This document shows positions 1 through 5,539 of a stretch of DNA of 9,916 bases, piece after piece (the stretch's first letter is position 1; each line of letters begins with the position of its first letter). Origin of the DNA: Hyphomonas sp. (GTDB lineage Bacteria; Pseudomonadota; Alphaproteobacteria; Caulobacterales; Hyphomonadaceae); the NCBI GenBank assembly GCA_003486945.1, contig DNFL01000327.1, positions 393-10,308 of the forward strand, given 5' to 3'. The position numbers and the translations under genes were made by a program. Below the pieces are notes generated by a model. The model searched no databases and had not been told where the DNA came from. It saw nothing but the letters and a program-made list of their open reading frames with translations.

Positions 1-11
1 TCTTCCGATCT
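1..11. other. Residual Illumina adapter at contig end
   Basis: The first 11 bases, TCTTCCGATCT, are identical to the 3' end of the standard Illumina adapters; on the minus strand they read AGATCGGAAGA, the familiar start of adapter read-through. An exact 11-base match placed exactly at the edge is unlikely by chance. Genomic sequence therefore probably begins at base 12. The final codons of the truncated lipoprotein frame (Arg-Ser-Glu) fall in this stretch and should not be treated as real residues. Confidence 0.8.
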
Positions 12-602
12 GATCTTGCCGGTGTTATTCTCTTCCGAGCCTTCACCGGGGGTGATGGTGATGTCGGTGAGGGTCATGCGGCCGAAATTGGCCTGGCCGT
101 CGAACATGCCGAGACCGTCAAATTCGAGCTTCGCAGCCTTGATGACGGGCGGGATGGAAGGGCCGCTGGAGCCGCCATAGACGGCATCCATTTCGGCGCG
201 CAGGTCTTCGATGGTCATGTCCGAGCCATCATCGGCAATGCCGTCGCCGTCCGCGTCCATGAAGGCGAAGATGCCGCGCAGTTCTTCCTCGCTGAGACCG
301 CCCGAGGAATCGTCCGGCATGGCGTCTTCCGGCATCGTCAGGGTGACGTTGGTAAACACCGCGGTGTCGCCTTTGACGTCCTTTCCGGCGAAGGCCAGGC
401 GGCCGGCACCGGACTCGGTCAGGGAGAAGGCCGACAGCGCTTCGGAGGCCGTTGCTGCGTCTCCTTTGCGGACTTTGACATCCGGCAGATCGCTCTCAGC
501 AAATACAACTGACGCGCGAGATCCGCCGCCGGCCGGGTTGTCTTTCTGCCCACATGCCGTAAGCAAAGTAAGCGCGATCATGCCCGTGAGCAGATATTTC
601 AT
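1..602 (-). CDS. Putative lipoprotein with calcium-type loop, 3' end missing
   Basis: No family is recognised. The protein starts MKYLLTGMIALTLLTACG, a lipoprotein signal peptide with lipobox Leu14-Thr-Ala-Cys17, so it is expected to be lipid-anchored and to face the periplasm or outer membrane. Around residues 116-124 it has DADGDGIAD, a DxDxDGxxD loop of the kind that binds calcium in dockerin and thrombospondin type 3 repeats; whether calcium is bound here is inference. The rest is rich in Asp, Glu, Gly and Thr. An AAGGA ribosome-binding sequence lies 7 bases before the ATG at 602. The gene is divergent from the metallopeptidase at 654 across 51 bases. It runs off the left edge after about 197 genuine residues, because bases 1-11 look like adapter; its full length is unknown. 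Confidence 0.75.
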   Translation of the reverse strand, partial: MKYLLTGMIALTLLTACGQKDNPAGGGSRASVVFAESDLPDVKVRKGDAATASEALSAFSLTESGAGRLAFAGKDVKGDTAVFTNVTLTMPEDAMPDDSSGGLSEEELRGIFAFMDADGDGIADDGSDMTIEDLRAEMDAVYGGSSGPSIPPVIKAAKLEFDGLGMFDGQANFGRMTLTDITITPGEGSEENNTGKIRSE

Positions 603-653
603 ATTTGTTTCCTTAACTGGTGCGGCCGCGTGCGACCTACAGGTGTTGTATAG

Positions 654-1373
654 ATGCGTTTGAATGATGGCCATACCATGACTCTGCGTGCCCCTGGCGG
701 CCAGCGCGTCAAGGTGCGGCTGGAGGTTAACGCGAAAGCCCGGCGCCTGATCATCCGGCTGGACGAGCGCCGGCGCGAGGCGGTGGCCGTGGCGCCCACG
801 CCGCGCCAGATAGAGGCGGCAGCCGCCTTTGCCGCGGAGCGTGTGGACTGGATTTCGTCGCGCCTGCAGCACCTGCCGGAAATCACGCTTTTCGAGCATG
901 GCGAGACCATAAAATACCGGGGCCGGGATTGTGAAATCACCCTCGAAGGGGAAGGCCGCGTGGCGCGCCTTTACCCCGGAAACCCCCATATTCTCTCGGT
1001 TCCCGGGGATCCGGACACCACGCACGCCCGGGTTGTGCGCTTCCTGAAGAAGCAGGCCAAGGCCGAGTTCCAGAAAGCGGTGGAACGCCACTGCGCGACG
1101 CTGAAAGTCGCCTGTGAGGGGATGAGCGTGAAGGATACTCGCTCGCGTTGGGGATCGTGCACCGCGGACGGGCAGCTGGCCTTCTCATGGCGCCTGATCA
1201 TGGCCCCGCCGGAGGTTCTGGACTATGTGGCAGCGCATGAATGCGCCCACCTCAGGGAAATGAACCATTCGGCAAAATTCTGGGCCCATGTGGCCCGTTG
1301 CTGCCCGGATTGGAAGCGTCAGCGGTCCTGGCTGCGCATCCACGGAGCAGAGCTCCAGGCCGCTGGCGGATAA
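654..1373 (+). CDS. YgjP-like M48-type zinc metallopeptidase
   Basis: A 239-residue protein of the YgjP/DUF45 family of SprT-like putative zinc metalloproteases, expected to be cytoplasmic (no signal peptide). The C-terminal half carries the family signature: RWGSC at residues 165-169, then HECAH at 195-199 (HExxH: two zinc-ligand His and the catalytic Glu196), followed by NHS with His205 as the probable third ligand and FW at 209-210. Length fits the family. Known members are annotated as metal-dependent hydrolases; the physiological substrate is not established. The ATG at 654 is preceded by AGGTG 8 bases upstream; an in-frame ATG at 678 is a weaker alternative. It converges on the 185-residue gene, with a hairpin plus T-rich tract in between. 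Confidence 0.9.
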   Translation: MRLNDGHTMTLRAPGGQRVKVRLEVNAKARRLIIRLDERRREAVAVAPTPRQIEAAAAFAAERVDWISSRLQHLPEITLFEHGETIKYRGRDCEITLEGEGRVARLYPGNPHILSVPGDPDTTHARVVRFLKKQAKAEFQKAVERHCATLKVACEGMSVKDTRSRWGSCTADGQLAFSWRLIMAPPEVLDYVAAHECAHLREMNHSAKFWAHVARCCPDWKRQRSWLRIHGAELQAAGG

Positions 1374-1388
1374 TCCGTGTCAAGACGA

Positions 1389-1417
1389 TTTTGGGGCAGC
1401 TGCCGCAAAAATATTTT
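1389..1417 (+). terminator. Probable terminator after the YgjP-like gene
   Basis: An imperfect palindrome at 1389-1410 (TTTTG and CAAAA arms around the perfect GGCAGCTGCC at 1395-1404, with one G-G mismatch) is followed by ATATTTTT on the plus strand. It lies 15 bases after the stop codon, in the 90-base gap between convergent genes. The stem is short and must open a small loop at its centre, so strength is uncertain. Nothing else stands out in the gap. Confidence 0.4.
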
Positions 1418-1463
1418 TCTCGCCTTCTACGAGAGTTCGTTAATCATACTTTGACTACAGGGT

Positions 1464-2021
1464 TCAGAGTTTGAAGTCCGGACCCGGCTTAGAATCGTCC
1501 TCGGGAGGGGGGCTGGGTTCGCCTGCGAAATCGAAGCCGATGGTCCGCATGCCATAGCTTCCTTCCTCATAGCTTTCGATATTTTCGCGGAACCAGTCGA
1601 GGATGTACTTGTAGATGTGCGCGTAGAAGGGCTCTGAATCGCCCTCCTGCATGGGCAGGTGGAAGACGTATTCGGCGCCGTCCTCGATACCGACCACAAA
1701 TTCGTCGCCGGCCTTGCGGCATTCGAAACGCAGGCGCAGCCAGTCGGAATTCTTCGACACCCGGAAAGCGAGACCGAACGCGACCGGCCCGAGCAAGCGG
1801 AAACCGCGCGGCGGAATGGAGAAGGCGAGGTCGCCATAGGCGCGCGGCTCGAACGGGCCGGTGGGCGGGACTAGCTGCACGCAGATGCCGTCCGGCGCGC
1901 CGATATAATCGCACAGGCCGCCGCGCACTTCCTGCGCCAGGCGCCGGATGCGGGTGTAGTTCTCATCGACGAGCGCCTGATAGGCCTCGACCGTCGCGAT
2001 CAGTTCTTCAAAGCGGGACAT
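1464..2021 (-). CDS. Hypothetical protein, 185 residues
   Basis: I do not recognise this protein. It has no signal peptide or membrane segment, so a cytoplasmic location is likely. The N-terminus (about residues 1-33) looks helical and charged; the middle (about 45-120) has mixed hydrophobic/aromatic character suggesting a compact alpha/beta fold; the C-terminus (about 168-185) is a Pro/Asp-rich, probably disordered tail. The only ribosome-binding-like sequence, AAGG nine bases before the ATG at 2021, sits inside the 3' arm of a stable hairpin at 2030-2058, so translation may be structure-dependent. It lies 58 bases downstream of the four-helix membrane protein on the same strand and could share a transcript with it and motA. 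Codon use looks native. A real gene is well supported by length and composition; the function is unknown. Confidence 0.75.
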   Translation of the reverse strand: MSRFEELIATVEAYQALVDENYTRIRRLAQEVRGGLCDYIGAPDGICVQLVPPTGPFEPRAYGDLAFSIPPRGFRLLGPVAFGLAFRVSKNSDWLRLRFECRKAGDEFVVGIEDGAEYVFHLPMQEGDSEPFYAHIYKYILDWFRENIESYEEGSYGMRTIGFDFAGEPSPPPEDDSKPGPDFKL

Positions 2022-2029
2022 GGAACCGG

Positions 2030-2058
2030 GCCTTGCAAGCGTTCATGGCTCGCAAGGC
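2030..2058 (-). promoter_or_regulatory. Hairpin covering the ribosome-binding site of the 185-residue gene
   Basis: The arms GCCTTGC (2030-2036) and GCAAGGC (2052-2058) are perfect 7-base complements, extended by an AGC/GCT pair of arms after a single mismatch, with a 7-base loop. In the minus-strand transcript the 3' arm contains AAGG, the only Shine-Dalgarno-like sequence before the ATG at 2021. It may be a translational control element or simply an intergenic terminator or attenuator; it has no T-tract. Confidence 0.45.
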
Positions 2059-2079
2059 TAGACCGGATCAGCGATGGCT

Positions 2080-2481
2080 TCAAACCTCGGGAGCGGTCTT
2101 CTCGGCGCGCCAGGCGTAGACCTGCAGGCTGCACCAGGCGAGCACGATGCCGAGATTGGCCGCCGGCAGGGTGCCGACCGCTTCGCCGCGGATCGGATGG
2201 ACGAAGAGTTCGAGGAAGCTGGCAAAGGCGAGCACGGAGATGGCCGCCACGCCGCGGCGGTGAAGGCCGAGGCCGAGCGACAGCCAGACAGTGAGCGCGG
2301 CAAAGGCGATGAGGCGCAGGCCGCGGTCTTCCAGCGTCGCGAAGGCGCCCGTGTCGAGCGACAGGGCCGAGATCGCGATCAGCACGACCATGCCGCCGGC
2401 GCAGACCGATGACAGGGCGCGCAGGTTCGGGCCGAACCAGCCGGCCGGGTTAACAGTGTCTTTATGCGTTTCGCCGGGCAT
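2080..2481 (-). CDS. Small integral membrane protein, four predicted helices
   Basis: A 133-residue protein with no recognised family. Hydrophobic segments at about residues 22-41, 55-73, 77-95 and 103-124 predict four transmembrane helices, with a polar N-terminus and a short charged C-terminus, so it should sit in the inner membrane. I place the start at the ATG at 2481 because GGGGAG lies 8 bases upstream. An in-frame ATG at 2499 would add six residues but has no comparable ribosome-binding site. It follows motA by 57 bases on the same strand and precedes the 185-residue gene, so a three-gene transcript is plausible. No motif ties it to motility; co-transcription would be the only link. 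Confidence 0.75.
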   Translation of the reverse strand: MPGETHKDTVNPAGWFGPNLRALSSVCAGGMVVLIAISALSLDTGAFATLEDRGLRLIAFAALTVWLSLGLGLHRRGVAAISVLAFASFLELFVHPIRGEAVGTLPAANLGIVLAWCSLQVYAWRAEKTAPEV

Positions 2482-2538
2482 GGGCGTTACTCCCCGCATT
2501 GCAGCAGGGCTTTTACCACAAGGGGCTTTTCGGCGGGC

Positions 2539-3396
2539 TTAAGCCACTCGGTGCAATTTCACCGGTTGGGAAGGGCCGGCTTCCGGCTGCAGGCCGGGCG
2601 GCAGGCCGGTGCGGGCCAGTTCCAGCGCAAGGGCCGGGGCCACCCCTTCCCCGAAGCTGCGCAGGACAGCGCGGACCGTGTCGAGGAAACCGGCTTCCTC
2701 TTCCACGATCTGGGCATAACGGGCAGCGATGGGTCCGACGAGACCATAGGCGAGGAAGACACCGAGGAAGGTGCCGAGGAGCGCCGCGCCGATCATCGCG
2801 CCGAGGATGGCAGGATCCTGATCGATGGCGCCCATGGTGCGGATGATGCCGAGCACGGCCGCTACGATGCCGAGCGCGGGCAATGCATCGGCGAGGGTGT
2901 TCAGCGCGCCGACGGCTTTCAGGCGGCGGTCGAGCTGGGCGTTGATCGCCTGTTCCATGCGCTGGTCAGCGCGGGCGGGGTCGGCGAGGTCCAGCGCCAT
3001 CAGGCGGAAGGCATCGCAGATCAGCGTGCGGGCGGCAGTGTCTTCAAGGATGCGCGGGGCGGCGCGGAAGGCTTCGGACTCTTCGGGCGTTTCGATATCC
3101 GCCTCGATGGCGACGAAACCGCCGCGCTTGGCCTTGCGCATCAGGGTTCCGAGGAGGGTGAAGAGATCGCCATAATCGGCGCGCTGCCACTTTGCGCCGC
3201 GAAAGGCGCGGGCGAACCCGGCGAAGGCTTCGCGCGCAACATCCGGCGAGTTGCCGATCAGGACCGTGCCGAAAGCGGCGCCGCCGATCAGGGCGAGTTC
3301 GAACGGCAGGGCTTCCATCGCCGCCGGCCCCGCCGTTAGCACAAGGCCGCCGCCGACGAGCAGGAGAACGATGATGAGGCCGGCAATCTGCAACAT
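2539..3396 (-). CDS. motA: Flagellar motor stator protein MotA
   Basis: A 285-residue inner-membrane protein of the MotA family, which assembles with MotB as the ion-conducting stator that drives flagellar rotation. Hydrophobic segments at about 1-22, 33-50, 170-190 and 200-222 give the expected four helices, with a cytoplasmic domain between helices 2 and 3. Pro173 in LPALGIVAAV and Pro222 in LVGPIA occupy the positions of the two essential prolines of E. coli MotA. Glu98 and the basic Lys90/Arg91 match its charged rotor-facing residues. The segment IETPEESEAF (101-110) then PRIL (114-117) is also family-typical. The start is the ATG at 3396: the frame has a TGA nine codons upstream and no other start between. 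No good ribosome-binding site precedes it. No motB lies in the window; the upstream neighbour is a divergent MFS gene. Such separation of motA from motB is known in alphaproteobacteria. Confidence 0.92.
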   Translation of the reverse strand: MLQIAGLIIVLLLVGGGLVLTAGPAAMEALPFELALIGGAAFGTVLIGNSPDVAREAFAGFARAFRGAKWQRADYGDLFTLLGTLMRKAKRGGFVAIEADIETPEESEAFRAAPRILEDTAARTLICDAFRLMALDLADPARADQRMEQAINAQLDRRLKAVGALNTLADALPALGIVAAVLGIIRTMGAIDQDPAILGAMIGAALLGTFLGVFLAYGLVGPIAARYAQIVEEEAGFLDTVRAVLRSFGEGVAPALALELARTGLPPGLQPEAGPSQPVKLHRVA

Positions 3397-3428
3397 GAGA
3401 CGGAATCCGAGGCGAAACGCTCAGGCAT
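3336..3428 (-). CDS. Possible small upstream frame overlapping the motA start
   Basis: A 30-codon frame starts with ATG at 3428, nine bases after AGGAG in AAGAGGAG, a better ribosome-binding arrangement than motA itself has. It reads MPERFASDSVSCCRLP and continues Ser/Ala-rich to a TAA at 3336-3338, crossing the motA start out of frame. It could be a leader that influences motA translation, or it may be incidental. The peptide resembles nothing I know, and translation is unproven. Confidence 0.2.
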   Translation of the reverse strand: MPERFASDSVSCCRLPASSSFSCSSAAALC

Positions 3429-3464
3429 CCTGACCCGCTCCTCTTAAATTCAGGTTCATGCCTG
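3422..3464. promoter_or_regulatory. Interrupted stem-loop in the motA leader
   Basis: CAGGCAT (3422-3428) pairs with ATGCCTG (3458-3464), and the adjacent CCTGA (3429-3433) pairs with TCAGG (3450-3454). This gives 12 base pairs with a three-base bulge and a 16-base loop. In the motA transcript the loop exposes AAGAGGAG. The same stretch contains TTAA-N7-TTCA (3444-3458), one mismatch from a CtrA box, a weak hint of cell-cycle control. Confidence 0.35.
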
Positions 3465-3476
3465 CCGCCGCAGCGA

Positions 3477-3518
3477 TCTCCCTGCTTATCAATCCGGCGA
3501 AAGCAGAAGGCAGGGAGA
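3477..3518. repeat. Nine-base inverted repeat upstream of the MFS gene
   Basis: TCTCCCTGC (3477-3485) and GCAGGGAGA (3510-3518) are perfect inverted copies separated by 24 bases. A shorter, mutually exclusive pairing, CTGCTT (3482-3487) with AAGCAG (3501-3506), uses overlapping bases. No T-tract follows on either strand, so this is not a standard terminator. It lies 68 bases before the MFS start and about 80 bases upstream of motA, and could be an operator or a leader structure. Confidence 0.4.
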
Positions 3519-3586
3519 CAAAACTGGGGGCACGTTGCGCAAAGTGACGGCTGGACTTTTCCCACGGCTGGCAGGATGAGACCCTC

Positions 3587-4861
3587 ATGGCTGGTGAGAC
3601 TGAACGCCTTCCCGATCAACCGAGGCCGGACAGGCGGAACGCCTTCATCCTCCTGTTCTTTGCGCTGATGTCTGTCGGCGCGGGGAACACGATGTTGCTG
3701 GCCGCCGTGCTGCCGCAGCTGACTCGCGAGATGACGATGCCCGACTGGATGGCGGGCGCCGTATTCTCACTGTCGGCGCTGCTCTGGTCGCTGTGTTCTC
3801 CCTTCTGGGGCAAGCGGTCGAATGTCTGGGGCCGGCGGCGCGTCGCCGCCGTGGGCATGTTCGGATACGCCGCGTCGATGTTCCTGATCTGGGTGACAGG
3901 CTCGCTCGCGCTGGCCGGCATCCTGACCAATCTCGTGGCCGTATTCATCTGCCTGGCGCTGGCGCGCAGCCTGTTCGGGGCGATCGGCTCGGCCACCAAC
4001 CCGGCGGCGCAGGCCTATGTCGCCGACCGCACAAGCAAGGCGGAGCGGCAGAGCGAGATTGCGTTCCTCTCCTCCGGCTTCAGCGTCGGTACGGTGATCG
4101 GCCCCGCCTTTGCGGCCGCGCTAGCGGCCGTGGCGGGCATTCTCTCCCCTGCCCTGTTCACGGCGGTGCTGGCTGCGATCATGGCCTACCTGATCTGGTT
4201 CCACCTGCCGGAGACGCGCGCGCCGGTGGCCGATGCGGTGCGCATCCAGGCAGAGGCCGACGCGAAGGACCTGTGGCGCACCGAGAAGGTGCTGCCTTTC
4301 CTGATCTACGCCGTCTGCCTGTCGTTGGTGACCGGCGTGCTGACGCAGGTGTTCGTATTCTCGGTGATGGACACGCTGAACGTGTCGGGCCGAGAGGCGG
4401 CGGCCTATACCGGGCCAGCCTTCACGATGGGCGCCATCGCTGTGCTGCTGGCTCAGCTGGTGCTGATCCCGCGCCTGCACCTGAAGAACAAGACGCTGAT
4501 GTGGGTCGGCTGCATCCCGCTGCTGATGGGCGCGGTGATGATGATCTTCGCGACGAATTACGCGATGCTGATCCTGTCGCAATTCCTGATCGGGCTGGGA
4601 CAGGGCCTCGCGCGACCGGGCTTTTCGAGCGGCGCCTCGCTGGCCGTGCCGCCGCAGCTGCAGGGCAATGTGGCGGGGCTCGTGATCTCCGCCAACGGTA
4701 TGGGATATATCGTGACGCCGCTGTTCGGATTGTTCGTGTACGAATATATCAACCGCGACCTGCCCTTTATCCTCTGCGCGCTGATGCTGGCGGGCATGTT
4801 CCTGTATTCCCGCTTCGGCATGAAGGACGGTCTGGGGGAAATCCGCGAGGGGGAGGAGTGA
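3587..4861 (+). CDS. MFS transporter, drug/H+ antiporter-like
   Basis: A 424-residue major facilitator superfamily protein with about 12 hydrophobic helices, expected in the inner membrane. Motif A is visible in the loop between helices 2 and 3 as GKRSNVWGRRR (residues 75-85). A motif-B-like Arg127 in ARSLFGAIGSA and a motif-C-like GFSVGTVIGPAFA (164-176, with Gly172-Pro173) fit the 12-helix drug:H+ antiporter group. A cytoplasmic loop at about 210-235 separates the two halves. The substrate cannot be deduced. The ATG at 3587 follows a weak AGGA/GAG-containing stretch. The gene is divergent from motA across 190 bases containing inverted repeats, and no regulator gene is adjacent. It converges on the DUF1232 gene with only 18 bases between stops. 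Confidence 0.9.
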   Translation: MAGETERLPDQPRPDRRNAFILLFFALMSVGAGNTMLLAAVLPQLTREMTMPDWMAGAVFSLSALLWSLCSPFWGKRSNVWGRRRVAAVGMFGYAASMFLIWVTGSLALAGILTNLVAVFICLALARSLFGAIGSATNPAAQAYVADRTSKAERQSEIAFLSSGFSVGTVIGPAFAAALAAVAGILSPALFTAVLAAIMAYLIWFHLPETRAPVADAVRIQAEADAKDLWRTEKVLPFLIYAVCLSLVTGVLTQVFVFSVMDTLNVSGREAAAYTGPAFTMGAIAVLLAQLVLIPRLHLKNKTLMWVGCIPLLMGAVMMIFATNYAMLILSQFLIGLGQGLARPGFSSGASLAVPPQLQGNVAGLVISANGMGYIVTPLFGLFVYEYINRDLPFILCALMLAGMFLYSRFGMKDGLGEIREGEE

Positions 4862-4866
4862 GGGCG

Positions 4867-4879
4867 GGCCCCGCGGGCC
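4867..4879. terminator. Hairpin between convergent MFS and DUF1232 genes
   Basis: GGCCC (4867-4871) and GGGCC (4875-4879) form a perfect five-base stem with a CGC loop, filling the 18-base gap between the two stop codons. It is symmetric and could act in both directions. It lacks a T-tract, so this is only a candidate. Confidence 0.35.
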
Positions 4880-5413
4880 TCAGCCCCAGTCTCCGAGACG
4901 GACGTTGCGGCGACGTTGGCGGCGCATGCGGTTCTGCAGTATATCCCGCGCAACGCTCAGGGGTTCGGCACCGGGCATGCCCCGCTGCAACTCATCCCGG
5001 TTTGCACAGAATTCTGCGTATCCTCCGAGTTCCGGTGCGAGTTCGATTACCGAGAGGTCGATCATGATCGCATCGTCCAGCAGTCCAATGCCCGGGATTG
5101 AATCCGGCACGAGGTCCTTGGGATCTGCGAAGTAGGACAGGGCATTCAGGACATGCTGGCGATCTTCGCCTTCAAGGCGCCAATCCGGGTCTTTCAGCAT
5201 GGCGAGCATTTCGCGAAGCCTCGTCAGACGCGGCGAAATGAAATCCGGGAGCCTCCCGCTTTCGATCCGCCTGATGAGGGCTTCTGCACCGTTGATGATT
5301 TTATCCTCGCCTGAGGATCCGAACTTCTTTTGCGCAGACTTCAGTCGCTCGCGGAAGAAGTCGATGTCGGCCCCGGTCAGCTCAAGATCAATGCGGATCG
5401 TTGTATTCGGCAC
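4880..5413 (-). CDS. DUF1232 (YkvA-type) domain protein
   Basis: A 177-residue protein with the DUF1232 signature at about residues 91-121: YFADPKDLVPDSIPGIGLLD, followed by DAIMIDL. This matches the family pattern of a short hydrophobic segment with P-x-DL-P-D and GLLDDA. The family is common in bacteria and its molecular role is not established. The N-terminal 80 residues are charged and helical. The C-terminus ends with an Arg-rich stretch (about 162-172), possibly a nucleic-acid- or membrane-contacting tail (inference). The start is a GTG at 5413, supported by GGGAGA eight bases upstream. The gene has its own 126-base upstream gap after the transglycosylase gene, with a terminator-like hairpin in it, so it is probably transcribed separately. 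Confidence 0.85.
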   Translation of the reverse strand: MPNTTIRIDLELTGADIDFFRERLKSAQKKFGSSGEDKIINGAEALIRRIESGRLPDFISPRLTRLREMLAMLKDPDWRLEGEDRQHVLNALSYFADPKDLVPDSIPGIGLLDDAIMIDLSVIELAPELGGYAEFCANRDELQRGMPGAEPLSVARDILQNRMRRQRRRNVRLGDWG

Positions 5414-5435
5414 GGTGACTTTCTCCCAAGGGTTA

Positions 5436-5447
5436 AGCGTTCACGCT
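5436..5447. promoter_or_regulatory. Small inverted repeat before the DUF1232 gene
   Basis: AGCGT and ACGCT separated by two bases form a compact inverted repeat 22 bases upstream of the GTG start. Read on the minus strand, a TTGACG at 5472-5467 stands where a -35 element could be, but no convincing -10 follows. This is possible operator sequence only. Confidence 0.2.
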
Positions 5448-5483
5448 GAGGGATTCTGATGCCACTCGTCAATCTCCGAGGAA

Positions 5484-5503
5484 GCCGGAAAATCACTTCC
5501 GGC
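5484..5503 (-). terminator. Hairpin downstream of the lytic transglycosylase gene
   Basis: GCCGGAA (5484-5490) and TTCCGGC (5497-5503) form a perfect seven-base stem with a six-base loop, about 36 bases beyond the transglycosylase stop. The strong GC stem suits a terminator, but the run of T after it on the minus strand is poor (CTTCCTC). Confidence 0.45.
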
Positions 5504-5539
5504 GCAGATAGACGAGTAAGGCGCCATCTGACGCCTAGC

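Noticed and set aside
2464..3339. 291-codon plus-strand frame
   Set aside because: It is antisense to motA. Composition is Gly/Glu/Arg-rich without any domain, while motA is supported by conserved prolines and helices.
3444..3458. CtrA binding site (TTAA-N7-TTCA)
   Set aside because: One mismatch from TTAA-N7-TTAA and only a single copy. Not annotated as its own feature, only mentioned as a hint in the motA leader.
3500..3550. Sigma-54 promoter for motA or the MFS gene (GGCAC followed by TTGC)
   Set aside because: GGGGGCACGTTGCGC has the two elements directly adjacent, without the spacing a -24/-12 promoter needs.
3793..5067. 424-codon plus-strand frame overlapping the MFS gene
   Set aside because: It is a +1-frame shadow of the MFS gene: Gly/Arg/Ala/Asp-rich composition, no domain, no membrane helices, and it runs on into the opposite-strand DUF1232 gene.
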